Positions 55,082 through 64,000 of a stretch of 64,000 bases of DNA are shown here, in pieces (within the stretch, counting starts at the first letter, position 1; each line of letters opens with the position of its first letter). The notes under the pieces were generated by a model. That model made no database searches and had not been told where the DNA came from. It saw only the letters and a list, made by a program, of their open reading frames with translations. Source of the stretch: Pachyseris speciosa (Eukaryota > Cnidaria > Anthozoa > Scleractinia > Pachyseridae); NCBI GenBank assembly GCA_016490735.1, contig JAEMWC010000248.1, positions 138,501 through 202,500 on the forward strand. The letters run 5' to 3'. Position numbers and translations under genes: made by a program.

Positions 55082-58000
55082 CTACGGTGTGAAACAGAAA
55101 GTATTAGCATAGCGGAAAGAAGGGGAGAGGCATAACAGACGCAAGAAGAAATATTAAATTTGACATTTCACCTTAAGATCTTGGTTCGAGGCAAATTCAG
55201 TGACGAAAGTAGCCCGGGAGGGAGGGGGGAGGGGTACTAAAAAAATAATTAGTACGGGGTGGCTCCGCTCCGAGGTCCGACCCCTTACCCTTTTATATAC
55301 CATTTTTGACAGAAAAGGTATCCCCTTCGTATACCTTCGATTGTCAAATGGTACCCCTTTCGTATACCCAAGACAGGAAGTCGTCTTGTCATGTTCATGT
55401 AGCGTTCAATAAATTAAAACAGTACAGTCGTAAGGTATGTGTGTTCGAAATATTTTAATGAAAATAAACACCTAAATGACAGATTTCCCTACCCTTTCAA
55501 ATACTTCGACCCGTGAAATCCCTACCCTTTCATATACCTAAAGGTGAAAAAGGTACCCCTTTCGGGCAGAGCCTCCCCATAAAGGCCATTATAGGGAGTA
55601 GCCCCCCCCCCCAGGGGGGGGTGAAAACGTAAAAACTTCATTGGAGGCTGGGTTTCACTTGCACTGGGTTTCATTTGCACTCTTGTTGAGAAGAGCTTAC
55701 AAGATCAAAAACACTTGGTTCGGTTTTCACGATGACACCAAGAAACGTACTGAGATCCTTCAAAAGAATATTTTACCAGCCCATCTAGTTGAAGGGCTTA
55801 TTAATCTTTACCTTACATTTACCCGTAATAACTGAAATCCCCCAGCTTGCGTCTACACTACATTAATAAAGTTGTTGTTGTGAATTGTCCACCAGTATAG
55901 AGTAATATTTGTACCACATTAATAAAGTTGTTGTTGTCCAGTATGGATACCTGTGTGGTAAGGATGCCTGTCACATATGCCATGAAGTTATCAGTATGAC
56001 ATACCATCATTCCAGCAAAAAGCAAGGTGTAACAGTTGATGATCAACAGCACAGAAACACAGTACAACACTTGACTGCCAAGAGGTGGGTGGGTGATGCA
56101 CACCATCAAAATGCCCACGTTCATCATCAGAATCAGAAACATGTCAGGAAGGGATGCATTCTTCATTAACTCCCACTGAAATAAATTCACAAATTAACAA
56201 CCATTACTCAAGCTAATTACTTAAACCGTTTTGTTTCCACTCCAAATTGGAGTTTCAAAAGTTTTGAAAATTATACAGTCAAGTTATCAGCTAAAGAAAC
56301 AAAATGAACTTCGTTAGAGGTCAGAACACATTCTATTTTTCTTGAGATTTTGATTTCAAAATATGGTTTCGGACCCATTAAGTTACCGGCACTTTCGAGA
56401 AACCAGTCGCCGCTCTTTTTATTTTTCTTATTTTGAATTCTATTTTTCTTCTTTGTGTCGCGAATTTCCCAGCTCACATATTTAACATGCACCACTGAAC
56501 ACAGAAGGGTTTAAAAGAAGATCAGTCATCTTCACGTGTTTCTCATGTGACATGTTAGACCTTCCGTGCAGTTAAGTGACTTTCATTGCAAAACTGCACA
56601 GAACATCGAATGCTGTTTTCAAAGCAAACCTTTGGTTCTTTTTCATTTTTTTCTGCAAGAGATGCTTGATGAGTAATTTTGGAGATTTCTCTGACCAAAT
56701 CTCAAATCCTAAACTGTTCAATAAGTGTTTTCTTTCTCAAATGTTGAGCAGAAATTAAATATCGATAAAAACAATGTGATTAGTCATTTTGGAATAACTT
56801 ATTTTCACCGCATTAACTATGCTGAGGTTACGTTGTGTAATGGTTATTGTCACCGCCTCTGATGCTCAGTAGGGGCAACTTTCGTGTAGTTTTTTTCCTT
56901 TTGCCTTTTTCTGCTCTGTTTTTAGAAGTATTATTATTGTTATCAGTGGTTCAACAGTAAAGCAGTTCAGCAATTTCAAAGGGATATTCAGTACAAACAA
57001 ACAGACTCCAACATCATGATAAACACAATGCGTCTGAAAAAAGACAGACTTCTCTTTTCTTTTGTTTCCCGCCAAATTAAGGATACACCCTGTACTTTTA
57101 CAGGCCCAAGTTTAGGTTAATTGTAGCCTCTTTTTCAAAATGTTGTAGGAAGGCATGGCTACCACACCATATTTTACTAAAGAAATAAAAAATATGCTGA
57201 GTGCATTGTTGAGTTACATAAGCATGCTGGAATTTTTATGAAAATGAGAGAAGTACCCAGAGAAGCAGAAGCCACAGGCGAGTTCTTCTTGCACTTCTTG
57301 AGTGTTAAAAATTCACAAGTGCTTGTATTACTCAACAATATACAAGGAACAAGTTTTTTATTTCTTTTACAAATTTGAAATGTCCCAGAGATTTGCACAA
57401 ACTGTCATACTTGGACAAACTGATGAAATGTGACGACACTCCAACCCCCAATTTTGCTTTTATGTTCAAAATAACGTCAAATATGGATTGAATCACATAT
57501 TTTTCAATGTTTTTACTCTATTTTCTTTATAATGTCCAGAGGTTTGCGTGAGCACACACTTGTGACATGGCCGGTGTGCATTATAATTCTACAATACACG
57601 CACATGGTGTAGGGCATTAAGTTGAGAAATAATGTACTCGGTTTGACCAATCGCTGCACACATAAATGAGGGTTTAAAATTAGAGCTCACCCACTCACCA
57701 ATGTGAGTGTCAAACCCATCAGGTGAGTGGAAATGGTAGATTACTTGCCCATTTGGCGAGTGAAATTTTCGTATTGAAGGAAATAACTGTAACTGATTGT
57801 TTTTGACAAAATATAATCTAAACCTAGTTTCAAGTTTCAAGTTTATACAAGTCGATAATTCCTAGTGGACTGAGCCGCAAATAGCCTTACAGCTAATCGA
57901 GGCGGACCAGTCCTTAAATATTACTATTATAAATATAAACATTATTATTAATATTATTACTGATTCGTCTTACGATTACATTAAACAGAATCAAAAATCG

Positions 58001-58361
58001 CTTAACAACATGTAAACATTACGGTCTAGAATGAAATTAATTTTGTCCATTAGTAGCAATTGAGTGATGACGGTCATTAATGCAAGTGCGGCCACAACAC
58101 TACTAGAACAGAGACCTGAAAAAAATTCAGGCTCTGAGCGGGATTCGAACCCACGACGTCTGCGATGCCAGTGCAAAAAGCCACATGAGAGCGGTCATAT
58201 GCGGGTTAGCCCTTTATATGTGGACGTTATACTTGGCCCAAGTATAGTAAAGAATGAAATTAATTTTGTCCATTAATAGCAATTGAGTGATGACGGTCAT
58301 TAATGCAAGTGTGGCCGCAACACTACTAGAACAGAGACCTGAAAAAAATTCAGGCTCTGAG

Positions 58362-58405
<44 letters not shown>

Positions 58406-61400
58406 CCCAACTGAGCTATCAAAGCCACATGAGAGCTAGGTAGAATGTAAAGAGGAAAACTAGACTAAAACTTGACTTCAGTTGGAAATTTAACTTTTCA
58501 TCATGTTAATTAAGGTATCTGTCTCGACATATGAGTTTTCAGATTCTAGTATTTCAATTAGTTTTGTTCTAATAGTTTTTTAAAAGAGTTATTGGATAAG
58601 TTTTTTAGTCTAGTTGGTATCCCATTCCAGATTTTAACACCAACACGTGAAAAGGCCTTACTTTGAACATTAAGTGCGGATTGTTTAGTGAAAAAATGCT
58701 CAGATGTTGATGAGCGTGTGCTGAAAGAATGAACACTGGCAATTTTAGAGAATAAATTTGAAATATTAGTCGGTGCAGAATTAGTACTGATATTGTACAT
58801 TAAATGAGCAATTTTCTCATAATATAGGAATTGGAGCGGTTGAAGTTTTCCTTTCAAGAAGAGGGGTATTGCATGCTCCCTTCGTTGAGCAAAGTGAATA
58901 AGACAGAGTGCACGTTTTTGAAGGATAAGGACCTTATTTAACAGGGTCTTAGATGCATTTCCCCAAGAAGTTAGTCCATACATTATATAAGGAGTAATGA
59001 GAGTCTTATAAATATCAAGAAGGGTTCGATTAGGAACAATATGTCTTAATTTTGCAATTAAACCAACAGTTTTGCTTAGGTTTGTTTAGGTTTGTTTACA
59101 GCAGCACTCGCTTCTGATCTGCACACGATGAGCGACATCAATGTCATTAAGTGTAATTCCTTTGACACCCAGACAAGAGAATAAATGGAGACATAGTTTT
59201 GCTGTGTCTTCAGATGATTCAGATTCGTTAACTTGTGGGTAGCCAATGATTTTTAGCTTGTACTGGTAGCTGTACTGTTGTAATGCTTCCACAGCATCAG
59301 ATATCTCCTTGACTTTCACAGAAAGGTTTGACAAATCTTTACCAAGTTTGGATATTTTTCCCTGGATAGCAGATTGAGAAACCTGCATGTCATCGTATTT
59401 GTCACTAAGAAACTGTAGACTGTTTTCAAGTTCATGACTCGGTGAAGGTGACGAAGGACCGCCATCTTGTCTTGTTCCGGCCGTTATCTCTTTCTTCTCC
59501 AACAACTCTTTCAGCTCCTTGAAATCTTTGGTTAGGGTCTCAAGCTTACATTTTAAGTCATCGTTTTCCTTTGTAAGTGACTGGATATTAGTTTTTGTCA
59601 TTGTTGAATGTTTCTTAAAGTGAAATTTAGCTAAATACGGAGCTCGGAAATTTCATGCGTACTACCTGAAGCTCTCAGGCTCTCAGGCTCAATCAACCTA
59701 AACATACCAGTAATTGTCACATTCTGAATTCGAAAGCTTTACACACAAACTGCACATTAACACACAAACTGATTTCTGGCTTGGTAAATATATAAAATGG
59801 CTTCCGTTCAAGTAATTATACTTACAAAAAGTACCTAATCGTAGTGATGGTACTGGTCAAAGGGGCAGTATAATTGATTGTAAGTAAAAATCTGGAAAGC
59901 AGAGGAGATTTCAACTTGTTTACCAATGGGAAACAAATAACAATGGCCAAATTTTCTTCATTAGCTCACGGAAAACATTCTGTGTTTTTGGTTATGTGTA
60001 GCCAAAACGAAAAAATTATGCTAACTTGAAAACATTGGGCCGATGTTTTCAAGACCTCCACTTGGATTCTCAGATGAACTTCATAACAACTTAGTGTAGC
60101 TCATTTTTTTGTTTTGAAATTTACTTGATATTAGGGCTGTTTATACGAGAGAAAATAAGCCGCGGATTACTCTGGCCACGGCTTACATAAGACGCGAACA
60201 CCCCGTATAGATGGTACAAAATCTATGTTCACAGCTTTCTCAAGCTGTGGCTTATTGTGGTCTAGGAGTTTTTACTCGTATAAATGGTTCCTTTCGCGTC
60301 TTATGTAAGCCGCGGCCAGAGTAAGCCGCGGCTTATTTTCTCTCGTATAAAGAGCCCTAGTATCTCACAGGTGACCCAGGAGCAATTTAAGAATGAAAAA
60401 TCATTGAAAATTTATTTAATAAATATTTGGTCAAAATATCAGGGATAATTCCCATGATAGTCTGCCCTTTAATAAACCACACTGCTGAGACAAAGATCTG
60501 ATGGCTACAATGGCAACCACAGCTCACATGTTGCAAAGAAGTTTACTCACAAAGTAAGACCCAGACCCATTTTTAGGGGTAAACGGTAAAAGTATCGAGA
60601 AGAAAATTTCACTTCCTGGCACTTTAATTGCCCTTACTAATACAGTATTGTGCAAAAGTAATGGAAACAAAATTTGACAAATTTTGTTCTTTGTTCTTGT
60701 GAACTTTTTTTCGCGTTAAATTTCAAGTGAAAAATCATTTACAGCAAGCAAAAAATCACTGGATACAAAAGAAAATTTGCTCTTGCTAAGTGCCACGAAA
60801 TTTCGATCGAACTATTGCAGAGTGCTGTTAAATATCGTTGTTGCACAAATGATAGGACTTCCGAAATATTGTCCAAAAAATTGCTCCAAAACAAAATTTT
60901 TCTAATTATCACTGAATATTCATGAATATTCACGAAATTCGTCGAGTTACATTTGCATTACTTTTGCACAATACTGTAAGCCAAAAGGAGCTTCTGAGAT
61001 CTCCGAGGCATTGTCAGTATGTGACACTTGATATACGTTTGAGATGTTAACTTACATATGGAGTGACAACTTCAGTTACACAGGCAACTCCTCCAAACAC
61101 CAATAACACCTGTATAAAAAAAATGAGAAAGAGGTGAAACATTTAAAACAACAACTTTTAAATATGTTTGGTTTAAGGAGTGAGGCTTAAAAATTTTCTA
61201 ACCAGTTTGACTTTTATTTCCTATTGTCAAGGTTGATTTTGGAGAAAAAGGTGCTTGGTTATGTAAATGAACTCAGGGTCTTACAAAATTAATATTTTTG
61301 ACAAAACTTGTTCCTGGGTAAGAGACATGATAAATCACTTACCCAGCAGGATGAGCTACTGGTCCCAAATCACGTTGTTGGAAATGTAGCAAGTGATTTG

Positions 61401-62972
61401 GTCATTCCTCATCACACAGGCAGTGTGATTCACACTTTAAGCATGGGTGTAAAGGGGATTCTTTCTAAACCGTGTGCTTCCTGTTGCTAATGAACTGTGT
61501 TGATGATCCGCTGAAGAGTTCCGAAACCAAAGTAACGTACACCTGTAACTGTCCAAAGATGTGCCCTGGACAACAACTTCCAGTCCCTCAGGTGCAAACT
61601 GAAACTCCACTCAAACTTGACATTAAGCCCCCTTAACTGGAACATTTTCAAGGGAAATTTATTGAATTTGTTGTTAATATTAAAAAAAAAACAAGTCATC
61701 CAGATTTCAGTCAGGTGTGATAAACTGGTCTCGATGCATGAGATTGATGTCTTTGATCCACAGGCATGAGACTCGTGCACAATGCCAAAGAGTTGGCAGG
61801 TACACACTTGAGCTCAGAATGTGGGGTACTAAAAAAAATTTAATACAGGGAGGCTCCACCCCGAGGTCTGACCCCTTACCCTTTTATATACCATTTTCAA
61901 CAGAAAAGGTATCCCTTTCGTATACCTAAAACAGGAAGTCTTCTTGTCATTTTCATGATGTGTTGTGTTCAATAAATTAAGTTGGTATGGTACCCTAAAA
62001 ATGTATGGAAATCATAGGCTTTTTGCTAAGAGTGAGTTAAGGGGTGGGTGAGTGTTAAAACTCTTATTTTCCACATGATTTTGATGCAGGACTGACAGCT
62101 GGTCACATGGCTATACTCGGCTCATTTAAACTCACTCTCTGGTCAGCCAAATCATTTGCAGAATTTACCTTGGAATGTGTCGGCGTGTTTGCTTTAGCCC
62201 ATCAATTCAGCTTTTATTTGATAAACACAAAATAAAAAAAACCTGACAGCATAATTTAGTGTTGTTTTCAAAACACACTTAAATAATTTTTAGTTGCTAT
62301 ACAAATTTAATAATTGTTTGGCCAAGCTGCTGGGGGAGCCGGTGAGGGTCATTTGTCTTAAATTCAAATTTGATAAGAACGTTATGATCGACCACCTCAG
62401 ACGATATCCTATGCCAATCGGGATGTGGTGATGAATGTGAAAATTTGCGGCATGACTTTAGGTCGTTATGAGCAAGCTGCTTACAAGTTTTTTCACATTG
62501 ATCTTCGAAATTACCTGGCCTTCATTTGCCCAAGGCTTGATGGCGAGAGACGTGTGGAAGTGGGAGAAAATGAGAAAAAGAGAAAGAATATATGAGATCA
62601 AATAGCGTGTGTGATGTCATGCAGTTCGGATTGTCTGCCTGTGTTACAAATATCCAAATGTACAATATCCCAGAATATTTGTACGTGTCTTGTGCGTTTT
62701 CTGTATAAAAACTAACAAAGTTGGATAATTTATTACGGTAACTAGTTCTGATTATAAACATACCTTTCCAATTGACTTCAGACCAGTGATCACATGATGA
62801 ATGGAGGAACAAATTTTATCCCTAACCAAGTAAGGAAAGTAAGTCGACAGACTGGCTGGTTCCACATCCTGCCAGTGCTGTGTAATCCGATCCTTTTTCA
62901 GCCTTAGTTTGAGGAAGATATTTAATGATCTTCCAGTAATCACCAGAAAGAAGGCATATATAATGTGGTAAC
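54623..62972 (-). CDS. SLC6/Death gene, copy C (exons 3-6, 5' part outside window)
   Basis: Exons 62764-62972, 61056-61109, 55951-56175 and 54623-55081, all with canonical splice sites and the same phases as copy A. Differences from A are substitutions (about 7 of 75 residues in exon 5, about 18 of 152 in exon 6) and three in-frame losses (two single codons in exon 3 and five codons in exon 4). The Death-domain motifs are kept, including the tryptophan of ILVTW and RPDATVGRLIELL. No stop or frameshift is seen, which argues for a working paralogue. Exons 1-2 would be expected about 4 kb upstream, past the window edge, so completeness is unknown. Confidence 0.85.
55205..55625 (+). repeat. ACCCCTTTCGTATACC-family element (copy C)
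   Basis: Fuller copy of the family: GGAGGGGGGAGGGG start, GTGGCTCCGCTCC, CCGACCCCTTACCCTTTTAT, TACCCTTTCATATACC, AAGGTACCCCTTTCGGGC, then GGCCATTATAGGGAGTAG and a C/G-run end (CCCCCCCCCCAGGGGGGG). Confidence 0.7.
55640..55835 (+). pseudogene. Penelope-like retroelement fragment (copy C)
   Basis: Reads WVSFALLLRRAYKIKNTWFG and EILQKNILPAHLVEGLINLY, the segment downstream of the SFTNWVSFALF site in copy A. It keeps one open frame where copy A is broken, but it is only 64 codons. Confidence 0.7.
55951..56175 (-). CDS. SLC6/Death gene copy C, exon 5
   Basis: Acceptor TTATTTCAG, donor GTATCC, 225 bp as in copy A. Changes include GILM for GILT and TDNFMAY for TDSFMAD. Confidence 0.9.
56176..57820. 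other. Intron 4 sequence of copy C
   Basis: Aligns with 25,735-27,230 of copy A. No additional gene seen. Confidence 0.5.
58031..58256 (-). repeat. tRNA-derived SINE-like unit 1 (A box deleted)
   Basis: Minus strand carries the B-box GGGTTCGAATCCCGC and the CAGAGCCTGAATTTTTTTCA tail, but the A-box part present in unit 2 is replaced by a short AAAAA. The shared body runs to ACAAAATTAAT. Confidence 0.75.
58257..58440 (-). repeat. tRNA-derived SINE-like unit 2 with near-complete tRNA fold
   Basis: Minus strand reads a full tRNA-like head: GGCTTTG acceptor strand, TAGCTCAGTTGGGAGAGC (A box and D arm), GGGTTCGAATCCC (B box) and CAGAGCC, which pairs with the start. The T stem has weak pairs and position 33 is not T, so I read it as a SINE head, not a functional tRNA. 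It repeats unit 1 in tandem. Confidence 0.75.
58558..59078 (-). pseudogene. LINE ORF2 C-terminal part
   Basis: Reads SKTVGLIAKLRHIVPNRTLL, YGLTSWGNASKTLLNK, LQKRALCLIHFAQRREHAIP and GVKIWNGIPTRLKNLS, the end of the reverse transcriptase and C-terminal region of CR1/Jockey-type LINEs. No stop appears before the natural end. The catalytic reverse transcriptase motifs lie in the deleted part. Confidence 0.85.
59086..59601 (-). CDS. LINE ORF1-like protein (truncated)
   Basis: 171 residues: a coiled coil at about 1-40 (SLTKENDDLKCKLETLTKDF), a second coiled region at about 60-110 (LGKDLSNLSVKVKEISDAVE), then YKLKIIGYPQ and LFSCLGVKGITLNDIDVAHR, matching the RNA-binding fold of LINE ORF1 proteins. 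ORF1 proteins trimerise and coat LINE RNA. The end is replaced by a junction sequence (ECCCKQT), so the C-terminal domain is missing. Confidence 0.75.
   Translation of the reverse strand: MTKTNIQSLTKENDDLKCKLETLTKDFKELKELLEKKEITAGTRQDGGPSSPSPSHELENSLQFLSDKYDDMQVSQSAIQGKISKLGKDLSNLSVKVKEISDAVEALQQYSYQYKLKIIGYPQVNESESSEDTAKLCLHLFSCLGVKGITLNDIDVAHRVQIRSECCCKQT
60134..60357. mobile_element. 224-bp inverted-repeat element, copy C only, TA target site
   Basis: The ends GGGCTGTTTATACGAGAGAA and TTCTCTCGTATAAAGAGCCC with TA on both sides match the 40,774-41,460 family. The arms carry AAGCCGCGG in place of AAGACGCG words. The matching place in copy A (about 27,825) is empty. Confidence 0.88.
60642..60976. 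mobile_element. 335-bp MITE with CAGTATTGTGCAAAAG ends (copy C)
   Basis: CAGTATTGTGCAAAAGTAAT and its inverse at the right end, with TA at 60640-60641 and 60977-60978. Tc1/mariner-like and non-coding. Confidence 0.85.
61056..61109 (-). CDS. SLC6/Death gene copy C, exon 4
   Basis: 54 bp between CAG and GTAAGT, encoding VLLVFGGVACVTEVVTPY, five residues shorter than copy A in frame. Confidence 0.8.
61826..61960 (+). repeat. ACCCCTTTCG-family fragment
   Basis: GGAGGCTCCACCCCGAGGTC, GACCCCTTACCCTTTTATAT and TATCCCTTTCGTATACC. Not present at the matching place in copy A, where a short G-run occurs (about 29,544). Confidence 0.65.
62176..62642. other. Copy C-specific stretch in intron 3
   Basis: Occupies the place of the 2.9-kb A-specific segment. 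No gene or terminal repeat recognised. Confidence 0.4.
62764..62972 (-). CDS. SLC6/Death gene copy C, exon 3
   Basis: Acceptor ATCAACAG, donor GTATGT, 209 bp against 215 in copy A (two codons lost in frame). Encodes YHIIYAFFLVITGRSLNIFL and ends GLKSIGK. Confidence 0.86.
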
Positions 62973-63065
62973 CTGTTGATACATGTACATACCAAAATAA
63001 GTAAAACTGAAGGTCTGCTAAAACATATACAATGCCTGCAATAAACACCTAAATTACAGCGGTTA

Positions 63066-64000
63066 TTATATTGCCGTGAACACCTAAAATATGTCTGGAA
63101 TGTTAATTGTGTTGTAACCAATCACAGGCGAGATCTTCAAACCACAGAAACCACAGGCAATGAACGGTCACGGAACAAATTATTTTCGTTTTGTTTAACA
63201 TGTTTAAGGATACAAGCTGTCTTATTAGGAATTTAAAACACCACTGCTCCCCAAGATCAGTGCTGAGGACCGCATTCAGCACATCGTTCGATTTTAGAAA
63301 GAAAAATTTAGAAGCCAACGCGACGCGACGACGACCGGCTTTCCATGTAACGACATAATGAACAATCATGTATTCTTAGAAAAATAAATTTTCAGATATG
63401 CATTCAACAATATAAAGCCGTTGGGTTGCAACATGCGAGTTTACGGACATTTACGGAGATTCCTTTGGTAAGAAGAACTGCGATCGGAGATAATCATGTT
63501 TTTTTTTCTTTTGCACGCAAAATGTGCTAATAATCGCATCCAAAGGGGACTTAAAATCTTCTTGGCTAAATCCCCCATAACTAGTTTCCTACAGCATGTA
63601 ATCCCCCTGATATCAAATACATAAATGCCTTCAGAGAAAAAGCAAAATTATATTTTGGAAGGAATACCGAAAATTGGGCTGTTTACTTTGCGCGATGTGT
63701 CAATCATTCCATAGATGTTGAATTTGGTCGGTGGTTTTCCAGTTTGCGATCTTGCGATCAAGGAACTTCTGCCGGCACAGTAGTTCGAAGGTTTAATCGT
63801 TAGCGCACGTAAATCCAATCCCCTTGTTCTACAAAAAAATATTAGCGAGGATTATGTTATCAGAAACGAGAACATCGACAAGAACAACTCTCGAATTTCA
63901 ACTTTATTATTAGCTACCAAAAAAAGAATAATAAATTATCAAAATAGTAAATCTCCCTGACCTAACAAAAAAGTGTTAACGCTTGCTGCAATAGCCGCGA
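63066..64000. other. No gene recognised
   Basis: Past the end of the duplication. Exons 1-2 of copy C are not here. A minus frame at 63103-63369 is unrecognised. Confidence 0.45.

Larger units (their letters stand above)
57827..59694 (-). mobile_element. Internally deleted LINE, specific to copy C
   Basis: AACCTA flanks the insertion (57821-57826 and 59695-59700). Copy A has one uninterrupted CTAAACCTAAACAT at about 27,225-27,238, the empty site. On the minus strand the element has ORF1 (59086-59601), then directly the last part of ORF2 (58558-59078), so the endonuclease and most of the reverse transcriptase are deleted. The 3' region holds two SINE-like units and ends in a CTTGAAACTTGAAACTAGG tail. 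Confidence 0.88.
50811..63065. repeat. Segmental duplication, copy C
   Basis: Collinear with 19,303-33,330 in the same orientation. It starts at GGATAATACAACTGTATTTG and fades after AATGCCTGCAATAAACACCT. Copy C alone contains the LINE at 57,827-59,694 and the element at 60,134-60,357, and lacks most of the 29,866-32,798 segment. Confidence 0.92.

Noticed and set aside
58340..58432. Functional tRNA gene on the minus strand
   Set aside because: The fold is nearly complete, but the T stem is weak, position 33 is not T, and it sits in a tandem SINE-like unit with a common tail.
1..64000. CRISPR arrays, bacterial operons, prophage
   Set aside because: No spaced direct repeats and no compact gene runs; spliced genes and retroelements throughout show a eukaryotic nuclear genome.

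Overview
The window looks like nuclear DNA from an anthozoan cnidarian, most likely a stony coral. The basis is AT-rich sequence, spliced genes with GT-AG introns, very dense transposon debris, and repeat families I associate with corals: RecQ-helicase DNA transposons, Penelope-like retroelements, tRNA-derived SINEs and many small foldback elements. The species call is inference. Nothing looks bacterial, and there are no operons, ribosome binding sites or CRISPR arrays.

Layout. 1-5 kb: a DNA transposon with 78-bp identical terminal inverted repeats, carrying broken RecQ-like helicase and ZAD-like zinc-finger genes. 5-14 kb: no convincing gene; small inverted-repeat elements, a tandem duplication and simple repeats. 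14.4-18.4 kb (+): a two-exon NAT8-like membrane N-acetyltransferase. 19.3-37.6 kb (-): a six-exon gene whose splice phases all agree, giving 393 residues. Its N-terminal half is a cut-down SLC6 (sodium:neurotransmitter symporter) fold and its C-terminus is a MyD88-type Death domain. 37.55-38.1 kb: a short region with a palindromic TATA-like box and CCAAT boxes separates that gene from a divergent RecQ-helicase fragment. 38.3-39.9 kb: GA/GACA repeats and a 9-bp minisatellite. 40-50 kb: transposon debris, including a Penelope-like reverse transcriptase, RecQ pieces and a broken multi-exon transposon gene, plus a third partial copy of the SLC6/Death gene region (45.9-46.8 kb). 50.8-63.1 kb: a second copy of the 19.3-33.3 kb segment. 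Its four exons (3-6) of the SLC6/Death gene are all still open, with correct splice sites and only in-frame indels. Its exons 1-2, if they exist, lie beyond the window.

How it fits together. The only genes with clear host character are the N-acetyltransferase and the SLC6/Death paralogues. The SLC6/Death protein is predicted to be a multi-pass membrane protein presenting a MyD88-type Death domain on the cytoplasmic side, which would connect a membrane (possibly ligand- or ion-sensing) module to Toll/IL-1R-type signalling; this role is inferred from domains only. The gene has been duplicated locally, and later insertions (a LINE and an inverted-repeat element in the second copy only) give a relative timeline for the locus.
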